Assembly (NCBI GenBank): GCA_016787265.1 | Contig: JAEUVF010000016.1 | Coordinates: 1-64,000 of the forward strand | Source: Flavipsychrobacter sp. | GTDB taxonomy: Bacteria > Bacteroidota > Bacteroidia > Chitinophagales > Chitinophagaceae | Reading direction: 5' to 3' | Length of the DNA: 64,000 bases | Shown: positions 24,301-32,391 of the stretch, piece after piece | How positions within the stretch are numbered: the first letter of the stretch is position 1 | How the letters are laid out: every line of letters begins with the position of its first letter | Notes under the pieces: generated by a model | Told to the model about the DNA's origin: nothing | Databases searched by the model: none | What the model saw: only the letters and a program-made list of their open reading frames with translations | Program-made: the position numbers and the translations under genes

Positions 24301-24969
24301 TCAGGCAGTTGTTCCTTCCACAACCAGCACGATTTCCCCTTTCACCGGCTTGCTACCGAAATATTGTGCCAGTTCTGCCAGGCTACCACGTTTGGTTTCC
24401 TCGAATAGTTTGGTCAATTCCCTGGACACAGCAGCCTGACGCTCAGGCCCAAAATAGGTTTGCAGTTCCTCCAGGGTTTTCACCAGGCGCATCGGGGATT
24501 CGTAAAAAACCATGGTACGCTCTTCGGTTGCCAGTTTTTTCAGCAGGGTTTGCCGCCCTTTTTTAAGGGGAAGAAAACCTTCAAAGCAAAAGCGATTGAT
24601 TGGCAGCCCACTGTTCACCAGGGCAGGCACAAAGGCCGTAGCGCCCGGGAGAGTTTCGACCTTCACATCGTTGCGGATGCATTCTCGAACCAACAGAAAG
24701 GCCGGATCCGAGATGCCGGGAGTACCTGCATCCGTGAGCACCGCCATATGCTTACCTGCTACCAGTTGATCCACGAGGTGTTGCAACACTTTGTGTTCAT
24801 TGTGCTGGTGATAGGGAGTCAGCGGTTTTTGAATCTGAAAATGATTCAGCAGGCGGGCGCTGTTTCGGGTATCTTCTGCGAGGATAACATCCACCTCTTT
24901 CAGCACATCAAGTGCGCGGAGGGTGATATCCTGCAAATTGCCGATTGGCGATGGAACCAGATAAAGCAT
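24301..24969 (-). CDS. rsmI: 16S rRNA (cytidine1402-2'-O)-methyltransferase
   Basis: 222 aa, near the usual length of the catalytic part. 'MLYLVPSPIGNLQDITLRALDVLKEVDVILAEDTRNSARLL' is the RsmI signature, followed by 'VAVLTDAGTPGISDPA' and 'FEGFLPLKKGRQ'. It belongs to the tetrapyrrole-methylase fold and methylates the ribose of C1402 with RsmH. Its ATG shares one base with the purS stop, so the genes are coupled. The E. coli enzyme is longer; the C-terminal extension is reduced here. Confidence 0.93.
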   Translation of the reverse strand: MLYLVPSPIGNLQDITLRALDVLKEVDVILAEDTRNSARLLNHFQIQKPLTPYHQHNEHKVLQHLVDQLVAGKHMAVLTDAGTPGISDPAFLLVRECIRNDVKVETLPGATAFVPALVNSGLPINRFCFEGFLPLKKGRQTLLKKLATEERTMVFYESPMRLVKTLEELQTYFGPERQAAVSRELTKLFEETKRGSLAELAQYFGSKPVKGEIVLVVEGTTA

Positions 24970-25214
24970 TACTGCACGCTTATCTCGAATTGCTCCATAA
25001 CAGGGTTGGCCAATAATTTTTTTGCTGCCTGCTCAGCAATGGCGCGGGCTTCATCTGCAGAATTGGCTTCCACCTGGAGACTGATATTTTTACCAATGCG
25101 AACATCCTGGATAGCGTTGAGGCCCAGATTTCCCAATCCGCCCATAACGGCTTTACCCTGGGGATCCAGCAACTCTTTCAAAGGCATTACTTTAACCTGA
25201 ACTGCGAAAGTCAT
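24969..25214 (-). CDS. purS: Phosphoribosylformylglycinamidine synthase subunit PurS
   Basis: 81 aa, the full size of PurS. It is the small dimeric subunit that bridges PurL and PurQ in the FGAM synthase complex of purine synthesis. The signature is 'LLDPQGKAVMGGLGNLGL' (about residues 15-32), followed by the ferredoxin-like second half with 'VEANSADEARAIAEQAAKKLLANPVMEQFEI'. purL and purQ are not in the window. It overlaps pssA by 4 bp (ATGA) on one side and rsmI by 1 bp on the other, so the three form one operon. Confidence 0.95.
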   Translation of the reverse strand: MTFAVQVKVMPLKELLDPQGKAVMGGLGNLGLNAIQDVRIGKNISLQVEANSADEARAIAEQAAKKLLANPVMEQFEISVQ

Positions 25215-25975
25215 TCTGTTTTATTTTTAAAGGCCAAAGATACAATAATATAAACGAGGAACACGACCGGCATGGCAGCCCATTTCAATAAGAGCGCTGC
25301 AAGAATGGAGACGATAATCACCAGGTATTTGGGCATGTTCTCTTTGAATGCAAAACTTTTGAATTTGAATGCCATGATGGGCAGCGTGCTTACCATCAGA
25401 TAACTCACCAGGAAAATAATGAGATACAGCACCCATTTGTTTAATAAGAGATTGGCTGCCCATTCTGTGTTTGCAGACCAATACAGAAGAGGAAAAGAAG
25501 CGATCAATAATCCAACTGCCGGAACAGGAACACCCTTAAACCCATAGGATTGTTCGGTGTCGATGTTGAACCTGGCAAGACGATACGCTGCTGCACAGGG
25601 TACCAGCACAGCAGGCAGGGTCCACCAGAAGGAAGCATCCAATCCATTTACCTCTTTTGCCAGGCTCAGGCGGAGAAACTGATAGAGGATCAATCCGGGT
25701 GCTACTCCAAAGCTCACCACATCCGCAAGAGAGTCAAGTTGCTTACCCATTTCAGAGCTGGCTTTGAGGAGGCGCGCCACAAATCCATCAAAGAAATCTA
25801 CTACAGCAGCAAGTGCGATAAATAGAGAAGCCAGGTAGATTTTCTCGGGCATATCAAGCAGGTATTCACCAGCCGGACCATTAGCGATGATGATCCCATT
25901 TTGCAGGATCGTAATGATCGCAAGAAAACCTAAAACCAGGTTGAGCAGGGTGAAGAGGTTAGGAATTTGTTTCAT
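25211..25975 (-). CDS. pssA: CDP-diacylglycerol-serine O-phosphatidyltransferase
   Basis: 254 aa membrane enzyme with seven or eight hydrophobic helices. The CDP-alcohol phosphatidyltransferase motif D-G-x2-A-R-x8-G-x3-D-x3-D is intact: 'DFFDGFVARLLKASSEMGKQLDSLADVVSFG' at about residues 60-90. It makes phosphatidylserine, the precursor of phosphatidylethanolamine. The N-terminal 'IPNLFTLLNLVLGFLAI' is typical of the Gram-positive-type PssA used by Bacteroidota. It follows pepP by 25 bp and overlaps purS by 4 bp. Confidence 0.94.
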   Translation of the reverse strand: MKQIPNLFTLLNLVLGFLAIITILQNGIIIANGPAGEYLLDMPEKIYLASLFIALAAVVDFFDGFVARLLKASSEMGKQLDSLADVVSFGVAPGLILYQFLRLSLAKEVNGLDASFWWTLPAVLVPCAAAYRLARFNIDTEQSYGFKGVPVPAVGLLIASFPLLYWSANTEWAANLLLNKWVLYLIIFLVSYLMVSTLPIMAFKFKSFAFKENMPKYLVIIVSILAALLLKWAAMPVVFLVYIIVSLAFKNKTE

Positions 25976-26000
25976 GTTTCGGTTAGGAGTAAGCGTTAGT

Positions 26001-27293
26001 TTATTTGGATTTCATCAAACGTTCGATATCCTCTGCGGTGATGGGGATATTGGCCATGAGGTCTTTATTACCGGTACGCGTGATCCAGAAATTGTTTTCA
26101 ATGCGTACTCCCATTTTCTCTTCTTCAATATAGATGCCTGGCTCAATGGTGAACACCATACCTGCCTTAATAGGTTCGGTGCGGGTTCCAAGGTCATGCA
26201 CATCCAGTCCCAGGTGATGAGAGATACCATGGTACAGGTATTTTCTGTACGCACGGTTTTCAGGGTCTTCGTTTTTGACAGCTTCCTTTTTCAGCAGGCC
26301 AATCTTAATGAATTGTTTGGTGGCTTCCTCTCCTACTTTATCTGTGTATTGTAAAATAGTTATACCGGGTTTGAGGATGGATTTGGCATAATTGTGCAAA
26401 TGCAAACAGGCATTGTAAACTTCCTTCTGACGTTTGGTAAATTTTCCATTTACCGGAATCGTTCGGGTAAGGTCGGCATTGTATCCACCGTATTCAGCAC
26501 CGAAATCCATCAGGAGGAGTTCACCGTCGAGGCATTCGCGGCTGTTCTCTACATAGTGCAATGTACGGGCACGATCTCCACTTGCGATGATGCTGCCATA
26601 AGCCGGACCAACAGATCGGTTGCGCAGAAATTCATGGTAGATCTCTGCTTCGATTTCATATTCCATCACACCGGGTTTCACGAATCCGAGCAGACGGCGG
26701 AAGGTTTTTTCGGTGATGTCGATTGCCTGTTGAATGACTGCAATTTCCTGGGGAGTTTTAATCGCCCGGAGTTCTTTCAGGATTCGTGCAGAGCGTTTGT
26801 AGTTGTGCAGGGGATAGCGACGCTTCATCTCTTCAGCATACCGATAATCGCGAACCGGCACCAGGTTGGCCTTGCGATCATTTTCATTGGTATTCAGGTA
26901 GATGGTATCTGCCAGATGAATCATGGGTTGCAGCACACCATCCAGGCTATCCAGCCAGAGAATGCTTTTGATTCCGGAGATAGCAGTGGCTTCTTCTTTG
27001 CGAAGGCGGTGGCCATCCCATTTTTCTTTGAGTTCATTGGGGCGAACCAGTACCAGCACCTCACGCATGGCCGGGTCCGGGTGAAAAGGAGCCAGGATCA
27101 GCATGGTGTCTTCCTGCTGGATTCCTGTCAGCCAATATAAGTCGGAGTTTTGTTTGAACGGATACAGAGCATCACCATTCGTTGGCAGTTCATCGTTGCT
27201 GTTGAAGATGGCGATGGACATGGGGTCCATGGCTTTGACAAATCGTTTTCGGTTCTGTATGAAGATGTTGGAATCTAATGGCAGGTGTTTCAT
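26001..27293 (-). CDS. pepP: Xaa-Pro aminopeptidase (M24B)
   Basis: 430 aa from ATG 27293; the frame continues to 27443, but those 50 residues cover the divergent promoter region. It removes N-terminal residues before proline. The N-terminal domain 'NSDLYWLTGIQQEDTMLIL' is the AMP-N module. The pita-bread domain has all five metal ligands: Asp263 and Asp274 (LLMDFGAEYGGYNADLTRT), His359 (GISHHLGLDVHD), Glu384 (FTIEPGIYI) and Glu399 (GVRIENNFWI). Cytoplasmic, two manganese ions. First gene of a probable operon with pssA, purS and rsmI. Confidence 0.94.
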   Translation of the reverse strand: MKHLPLDSNIFIQNRKRFVKAMDPMSIAIFNSNDELPTNGDALYPFKQNSDLYWLTGIQQEDTMLILAPFHPDPAMREVLVLVRPNELKEKWDGHRLRKEEATAISGIKSILWLDSLDGVLQPMIHLADTIYLNTNENDRKANLVPVRDYRYAEEMKRRYPLHNYKRSARILKELRAIKTPQEIAVIQQAIDITEKTFRRLLGFVKPGVMEYEIEAEIYHEFLRNRSVGPAYGSIIASGDRARTLHYVENSRECLDGELLLMDFGAEYGGYNADLTRTIPVNGKFTKRQKEVYNACLHLHNYAKSILKPGITILQYTDKVGEEATKQFIKIGLLKKEAVKNEDPENRAYRKYLYHGISHHLGLDVHDLGTRTEPIKAGMVFTIEPGIYIEEEKMGVRIENNFWITRTGNKDLMANIPITAEDIERLMKSK

Positions 27294-27410
27294 GTACTTA
27301 CATTTCAGGGGGCTAAAAATAAGCCTGATTTTATTTACCGGTCTAAAATTCTGGTTCCGGCACCTGCAGGTCGGGGATTTAAATTTTGTAAAATATAGGC
27401 AATCTCTAAT

Positions 27411-27426
27411 ACTAACAATTGTTAGT
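27411..27426. promoter_or_regulatory. 16-bp perfect palindrome between pepP and pckA
   Basis: ACTAACAATTGTTAGT is perfectly symmetric and lies about 120 bp upstream of the pepP start and 150 bp upstream of pckA. Its size and symmetry suit a dimeric repressor (TetR or MarR type). The regulator is not identified. Confidence 0.45.
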
Positions 27427-27547
27427 TTGAATAAATCAACCAAAAAACGTTTTTGTATTTGATATTATTCAACGAAACATTCTTTTTTTTAAATAAAACT
27501 ATATGCGTACAACCAACACATTGTTATGTGAACTAAGGGTCAACTCT

Positions 27548-27555
27548 TAGATTTG
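27548..27555 (+). promoter_or_regulatory. -7 box of pckA
   Basis: TAGATTTG matches TAnnTTTG and ends 22 bp before the chosen ATG. The best upstream TTG (27521-27523) is a few bases too far for the standard spacing, so the promoter may depend on an activator. A start about 7 bp downstream makes the TTG at 27569 an unlikely initiation codon. Confidence 0.6.
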
Positions 27556-27577
27556 TCCGCAGAAACGCTTGCATACT

Positions 27578-29188
27578 ATGTCAGTACCTACCATCTTTTT
27601 CCCTGGTGATCAGCTGATTTCAATGGGATTAAAACTCAGCGACCAGGTGCATTATCAATCCGACCCTGAAGATTTAGTGGAAGATACCCTGCGATTAAAC
27701 CAGGGAGTATTAAACGATACCGAGGCACTGGTTATTGAAACCGGGGAATTTACAGGTCGCAGTCCGAAAGACAAATTCATTGTGCAGGATGAGATTAGTG
27801 AAGGATCGGTTCACTGGAATGAGTTCAACCTGCCCATACATGAGGAATATTTTTTTGCGGTTAAAAAACAGATTACGGAATACCTGAGTGAACGTCCGGA
27901 GATCTGGGTCAGAGACGCGTTTGCCTGTGCAGATCCCAGGTACCGAATGGCTATACGGGTAGTGAATGAACATCCGGCGATCAATTTGTTTGCCTATAAT
28001 ATGTTTATTCGTCCGACTGAGGAAGAACTGGAGAATTTCGAACCGGAGTGGACGATTTTATCAGCACCGGGTTTGCAGCTGGATCCGGTTGTGTCAGGAA
28101 CCCGCCAGCACAATGCTGCGATTATTTCCTTCAAGTATAAGACCGTGCTGATTGCCGGAACCGGTTATACCGGCGAAACCAAAAAAGGCATTTTCACGGT
28201 GTTGAATTTTATCCTGCCCAAGGATCATAATGTATTGAGTATGCATTGTTCTGCGAATATGGGTAAACAGGGTGATACAGCATTGTTCTTTGGCCTGAGC
28301 GGAACCGGGAAAACCACGCTGAGTGCGGATCCTGCCAGACGACTGATTGGAGATGATGAACATGGATGGAGTGATACTACCATCTTTAATTTTGAAGGAG
28401 GCTGTTATGCAAAATGCATCAACCTGAGTGAAGAGAAAGAACCCCAGATCTTCGGTGCTATCCGGCCCGGGGCACTGGTAGAAAATACCCGTTTTTATCC
28501 TGGTACCCGCACCATCAATTTTGATGATGGATCCATTACAGAGAATACACGTGTGTCTTATCCGCTGAATTATATCAGCAATGCACTGGAGCCTTCTGTA
28601 GGTCCGACTCCGAAAAATATCTTCTTTTTAACTTGTGATGCATATGGAGTTTTGCCTCCGATTTCCAGATTGAATCCGGAGCAGGCGATGTACCAGTTTA
28701 TTTCAGGTTATACAGCAAAAGTTGCGGGAACAGAGGCGGGAGTAACTGAACCGAAAGCAACCTTCAGTGCCTGTTTTGGAGCGCCCTTTATACCACTTCA
28801 TCCTGCTTTATATGCAGAGATGCTGGGTGAGAAAATGAGATCGGGCGAAGTGAACGTGTGGATGGTGAATACCGGCTGGACAGGTGGTCCGTATGGAGTT
28901 GGAAACCGCATCAAGTTAAGTTATACCAGGGCAATGATTTCAGCTGCACTCAATGGCAGTCTGGATTCTATCGAAACACAGGTTCATCCGGTATTTGGGA
29001 TGAAAATGCCGGTTCACTGTGAGGGAGTACCTGCTGATTTACTGGATCCCCGCAAGACCTGGGCAGACCCCGCAGCCTATGATGCAAAAGCGGAAGAACT
29101 GGCGAAACGATTTATCAACAACTTTAAAAAATATGAAGCGGGTACACCGGCCTCCATCCTGGCAGCCGGTCCGAAACTCCGCTTCTGA
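27578..29188 (+). CDS. pckA: Phosphoenolpyruvate carboxykinase (ATP)
   Basis: 536 aa from ATG 27578 (a TTG nine bases earlier is possible but less likely). It interconverts oxaloacetate + ATP and phosphoenolpyruvate + CO2 + ADP, the entry step of gluconeogenesis or, in reverse, CO2 fixation. 'ETGEFTGRSPKDKFIV' is the substrate-binding start. The PEPCK-specific P-loop GLSGTGKT is at residues 239-246, followed by 'LIGDDEHGWSD' (kinase-2 metal site). 'NTRFYPGTRTINFDDGS' and 'NTGWTGGPYGVGNRI' are also intact. Monocistronic, with its own promoter and a strong terminator. Confidence 0.96.
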   Translation: MSVPTIFFPGDQLISMGLKLSDQVHYQSDPEDLVEDTLRLNQGVLNDTEALVIETGEFTGRSPKDKFIVQDEISEGSVHWNEFNLPIHEEYFFAVKKQITEYLSERPEIWVRDAFACADPRYRMAIRVVNEHPAINLFAYNMFIRPTEEELENFEPEWTILSAPGLQLDPVVSGTRQHNAAIISFKYKTVLIAGTGYTGETKKGIFTVLNFILPKDHNVLSMHCSANMGKQGDTALFFGLSGTGKTTLSADPARRLIGDDEHGWSDTTIFNFEGGCYAKCINLSEEKEPQIFGAIRPGALVENTRFYPGTRTINFDDGSITENTRVSYPLNYISNALEPSVGPTPKNIFFLTCDAYGVLPPISRLNPEQAMYQFISGYTAKVAGTEAGVTEPKATFSACFGAPFIPLHPALYAEMLGEKMRSGEVNVWMVNTGWTGGPYGVGNRIKLSYTRAMISAALNGSLDSIETQVHPVFGMKMPVHCEGVPADLLDPRKTWADPAAYDAKAEELAKRFINNFKKYEAGTPASILAAGPKLRF

Positions 29189-29216
29189 CGATTTTCGGTC
29201 TCAACGTTGCTTGCAG

Positions 29217-29245
29217 TCCGCCCTGGTCCCAGGGCGGTTTTTTTT
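29217..29245 (+). terminator. Strong terminator of pckA
   Basis: CCGCCCTGG pairs perfectly with CCAGGGCGG around a two-base loop and is followed by eight T. It begins 29 bp after the pckA stop. The GC-rich repeat module starts at its T-run. Confidence 0.92.
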
Positions 29246-29286
29246 CACCCGACCGGTGCCACCCGACCGGTGGCACCGGTCGGGTG
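29246..29286. repeat. GC-rich module CACCCGACCGGTG, three copies
   Basis: Three 13-bp units separated by single bases: two in the forward sense (29246-29258, 29260-29272) and one inverted (29274-29286, CACCGGTCGGGTG). They form a perfect hairpin. The same unit occurs at 40839-40879 and 47517-47542, each time at the end of a gene. Confidence 0.85.
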
Positions 29287-29359
29287 AAGTAAAGATTTAA
29301 CGGTTTGGTAGAAGCTAAGCGCTGCCAAATTGCGTTATTTTGAAAAAACACTGAGGAAA

Positions 29360-29902
29360 ATGGTTTGGGCTATTTTGATGAATCTTTTTATGATTCTTCC
29401 GGCGAATGGAAGGGAGGCTAAAGATGCGGATTCTATCAACTGGAGGAACCGGAGAACACTGACCTGGTCTGATTTTAAAGCAGCACCTTTACAAACTGCT
29501 CCCAATGCTGCATTGACCAGCACATCCATTCTGATAAATTACCGGTATAATGATGAATCTCTTCAGTTCAACCTGAATTGTGTGTTTTATCCGCATAAGT
29601 CATGGACCAAGGTCAAGACCAATCATATACTGGCACATGAACAGGGGCACTTTGATATCAGCCAGCTTTTTACAAGGAAGCTGTACAAGGAACTGAAGGC
29701 TTACAAATTCAGGCCGGAGACGGTAGACAGAGATGTTCAGGCAATCTATCAGCGTATCACCCAGGAACAGGCTGCCTATCAGAATTTATATGATAAGGAA
29801 ACCAATTATTCCAGGAATGCAGCCGGACAAGAAAGCTGGTTGCAGCGCATTGAAAAGGAGTTAACGGAAACTGCTGCATATGCCAATTACCCGGAACAAT
29901 AG
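29360..29902 (+). CDS. DUF922-type putative zinc protease, exported
   Basis: 180 aa from ATG 29360; the frame reaches a TTG at 29330, but the ATG gives a clean signal peptide (MVWAILMNLFMILPANG). The mature part starts 'INWRNRRTLTWSDFKAAP', the typical opening of DUF922 proteins. It then has 'HILAHEQGHFDISQLFTRKL', which contains an HExxH zinc motif (AHEQGHFD). The third metal ligand is not certain. These small proteins are predicted metalloproteases in the envelope, without a known substrate. Its 3' end overlaps the convergent O-antigen-ligase-like gene by 16 bp. Confidence 0.8.
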   Translation: MVWAILMNLFMILPANGREAKDADSINWRNRRTLTWSDFKAAPLQTAPNAALTSTSILINYRYNDESLQFNLNCVFYPHKSWTKVKTNHILAHEQGHFDISQLFTRKLYKELKAYKFRPETVDRDVQAIYQRITQEQAAYQNLYDKETNYSRNAAGQESWLQRIEKELTETAAYANYPEQ

Positions 29903-31590
29903 ATTGCGATTCGGGTGGATAACTGGCGTAATTCTTTTAATAACTGCCTGGCGGCAGGTGAGGCTATTTTAACCGGATATCCGAGAACCTGCCTGCTCCA
30001 AATACAGGCAGCATTGACATTTCCAATACTCGTATAAAAACGAATCAACTGGTATTTTGGAAAAATCGCAGCCGGAACCATGGCAATAGCTACAAGGTAT
30101 GCCTGCTCAGCTTCCTTGTTTCTCCCCAAGTTCGAATACGCATCACCGAGATATACATACAGCTGGTTGGATGCCAGCTTCTGCGCAGAAGCTTCCAAGA
30201 GCTGTATTGCCAGCTCGGATTTACCGGCAATGCAGGCTTCGGCTCCATAGTTGAAAAGAAAACTCCCCCTGTACGATAACCATTTTGCAGCCTTTTTATA
30301 AGTAGGTTGTGCAATCATAAAACCTTCATACAGCGCCTGCTCAGAAGCCTTTTTCCAATATCGCTCACCGATTATTTGCATGACTATATAGGGAAGCAGT
30401 AAAATCAATTGAAAGGCAGAAATTAACTTACCGGGCCATTTGGTTCTTTTGATAACCACAACAGCCGGCTTTGTTGAAGCAGCCAATAAAAGCAACAACA
30501 CAAAACTAACCGGTGTAACATGAAAAGGATTTGAAAAAAGGGAAGCGGTCAACAGCACCAGGAATGAGGCGGGATATTCAGGTTCCTTTTTATTTAGTAA
30601 ACGCAACCACTTCAACAGCATCCAGGCAAACAAGGTGCAGCCAGCCAAACCATATTCCACCAGGAATTGAAGTGGTAAATTAAAAGCCTCAACCATATTT
30701 GTAGCCAGAATTTCTCTTTCTACAGGCAATTTGATCATGGAGAGAACATCCGCCTGGTAATGATTGTAGATGGCCGCAAATCGATTGGGACCTATTCCTG
30801 CCAACCAATGATCTTTCCAGATCTCAATGCACACCCTATAAACAGTTATTCTCCCCAACAGGGAAGCTGATTTTGTAAAGCAGATTAACCAGGTCGTATA
30901 CCCAAGCAACAGTAGTCCAACCGTATATAACCAGGGCATCCAACCATTACGCAACTTTCTCCCAATCAAAAATACAATGCCAGCAACAACCCCAACAATA
31001 GCAGCTCTTGCCATACTCTGTAAAAGAAAGCCAACAGTAACAAGCAACAATATTCCCAGAAGGAATTGCAAGAATGAATAATTCCGGCACTTTCTGAGTT
31101 GCAACAGAACAACCGGCAACATCATTGCAAGAAAATTACCCCAATGACCCGAATTATAAAAATATGCTGTTACTGTGTAACCAACCAGACTCTGGTGTAA
31201 TGCTAAAGTCTGCTGAATAAACACTGAAACAACTGCCATCCAAATCAATCTACTGATCTTCGCTCCTGTCTGCACGAGGAATAAATAAACACCAAGCCCT
31301 GTAAAACAAGTAATAAAAAAACTGGTACTGCCATCATCACTTTTCCAAATAATAGCACCAATGAAAACAAACAGAAGAAAAGGCGATATCGCTTCTAAAA
31401 ATAATTTCGAAACCGTTTTGCCCGACCAGAAAAAATACAACCATGCAAAGAGACCAGCAATCCACCACAAGTAAATATCAAACCGGAAAATTCCCGACTG
31501 CATGCGCAACTGGTAACAAAATGGCATAACCAGTACGACAAGACCAATCAGGCCCATTATTCCATTTTCCAGCCATTCCCTGCGATTCAT
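29887..31590 (-). CDS. O-antigen-ligase-like membrane protein with TPR tail
   Basis: 567 aa. About ten membrane helices in the first 400 residues include the Wzy_C-type region 'SMARAAIVGVVAGIVFLIGRKL' and the large periplasmic loop 'RITVYRVCIEIWKDHWLAGIGPNRFAAIYNHYQ', the hallmark of O-antigen ligase/polymerase proteins. The last 120 residues contain tetratricopeptide-like repeats ('LASNQLYVYLGDAYSNLGRNKEAEQAYLVAIAMVPA'), a fusion common in Bacteroidota. It may join or polymerise sugar chains on lipid carriers or proteins. No other polysaccharide genes are adjacent. Followed upstream by two lipoprotein genes. Confidence 0.8.
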   Translation of the reverse strand: MNRREWLENGIMGLIGLVVLVMPFCYQLRMQSGIFRFDIYLWWIAGLFAWLYFFWSGKTVSKLFLEAISPFLLFVFIGAIIWKSDDGSTSFFITCFTGLGVYLFLVQTGAKISRLIWMAVVSVFIQQTLALHQSLVGYTVTAYFYNSGHWGNFLAMMLPVVLLQLRKCRNYSFLQFLLGILLLVTVGFLLQSMARAAIVGVVAGIVFLIGRKLRNGWMPWLYTVGLLLLGYTTWLICFTKSASLLGRITVYRVCIEIWKDHWLAGIGPNRFAAIYNHYQADVLSMIKLPVEREILATNMVEAFNLPLQFLVEYGLAGCTLFAWMLLKWLRLLNKKEPEYPASFLVLLTASLFSNPFHVTPVSFVLLLLLAASTKPAVVVIKRTKWPGKLISAFQLILLLPYIVMQIIGERYWKKASEQALYEGFMIAQPTYKKAAKWLSYRGSFLFNYGAEACIAGKSELAIQLLEASAQKLASNQLYVYLGDAYSNLGRNKEAEQAYLVAIAMVPAAIFPKYQLIRFYTSIGNVNAACIWSRQVLGYPVKIASPAARQLLKELRQLSTRIAIYCSG

Positions 31591-31618
31591 TTTCCAGAAC
31601 TTATCTTACCTGCAAAAA

Positions 31619-32380
31619 TCAGAAGTTCATTTTCCTTTGCCGGAGAACAGCAATTGCACTGTCGAGCAAAAGATGATTCATATTCTTTTTCACTTCAAAC
31701 TCCAGAATATATTCTCTTTTTGGATAAGGCTTATGCACTATACTATTTTGCTGCTCATTTAATATGGCATGTATTTTATAGAGCTTGGAATGTTGAGCAC
31801 TATCCAACTTTGGAGAAAGCGAAAATGGGAGATGAATCAATTCCTTATTATAGCTCAGGTTAAGCGAATCCAGATCATCCTCCAACTCAGTGGGATAAAA
31901 ATAACGATCTGTAAAATGTCCTTTTTTCTCCCGAATCTCCCTTTTGAGAAATTGAAAGCCTGCTATTTCTAATTCTTTCTTAAATGCCCGGTGAGTTAAT
32001 ACGGAATCGACATTGAGGTTATGAAAGACGCTCGTTGTATCCAGGTAATACATATAAATGCCGCTATCCTTTCCCTGACGATAAATAAAATAGCAATATT
32101 TTCTTCTTATATTTTTCGCCTCCATACCAACCAGATCAAATTCATTAAACGGGATATGATAAAATACAGTATCCCGCCTGTACTGGATAAAAACGGTATC
32201 TTTTATTGGTTCATACCCATTTTCAGTTGGAATCAAAACAGGATATAATACCCGGAGTTCCAGGTCCACCTCCGCTATACTCTTAGGTCTGATACTACAT
32301 CCATACAACGAGAGGAAAAACACCAGCAGTTTCCAAACAGGAATCCTGCTGGTGGCAATACTTTTTTGACTTGTTCGCAT
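31619..32380 (-). CDS. Hypothetical lipoprotein
   Basis: 253 aa from ATG 32380, 11 bp after the stop of the gene before it; an earlier ATG would overlap that gene. A hydrophobic segment (WKLLVFFLSLYGCS) with Cys at about residue 28 fits a lipoprotein signal. The mature part is rich in Tyr, Leu and charged residues, with no known motif ('DTVFIQYRRDTVFYHIPFNEFDLVG' suggests beta structure). It is in tandem with the large lipoprotein at 32392 and the O-antigen-ligase-like protein at 29887, so the three may be one unit. Confidence 0.55.
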   Translation of the reverse strand: MRTSQKSIATSRIPVWKLLVFFLSLYGCSIRPKSIAEVDLELRVLYPVLIPTENGYEPIKDTVFIQYRRDTVFYHIPFNEFDLVGMEAKNIRRKYCYFIYRQGKDSGIYMYYLDTTSVFHNLNVDSVLTHRAFKKELEIAGFQFLKREIREKKGHFTDRYFYPTELEDDLDSLNLSYNKELIHLPFSLSPKLDSAQHSKLYKIHAILNEQQNSIVHKPYPKREYILEFEVKKNMNHLLLDSAIAVLRQRKMNF

Positions 32381-32391
32381 ATATATATGAA

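Noticed and set aside
27569..27577. TTG start for pckA
   Set aside because: It adds three residues, lies about 13 bp from the -7 box, and an ATG follows at 27578 with the usual N-terminus.
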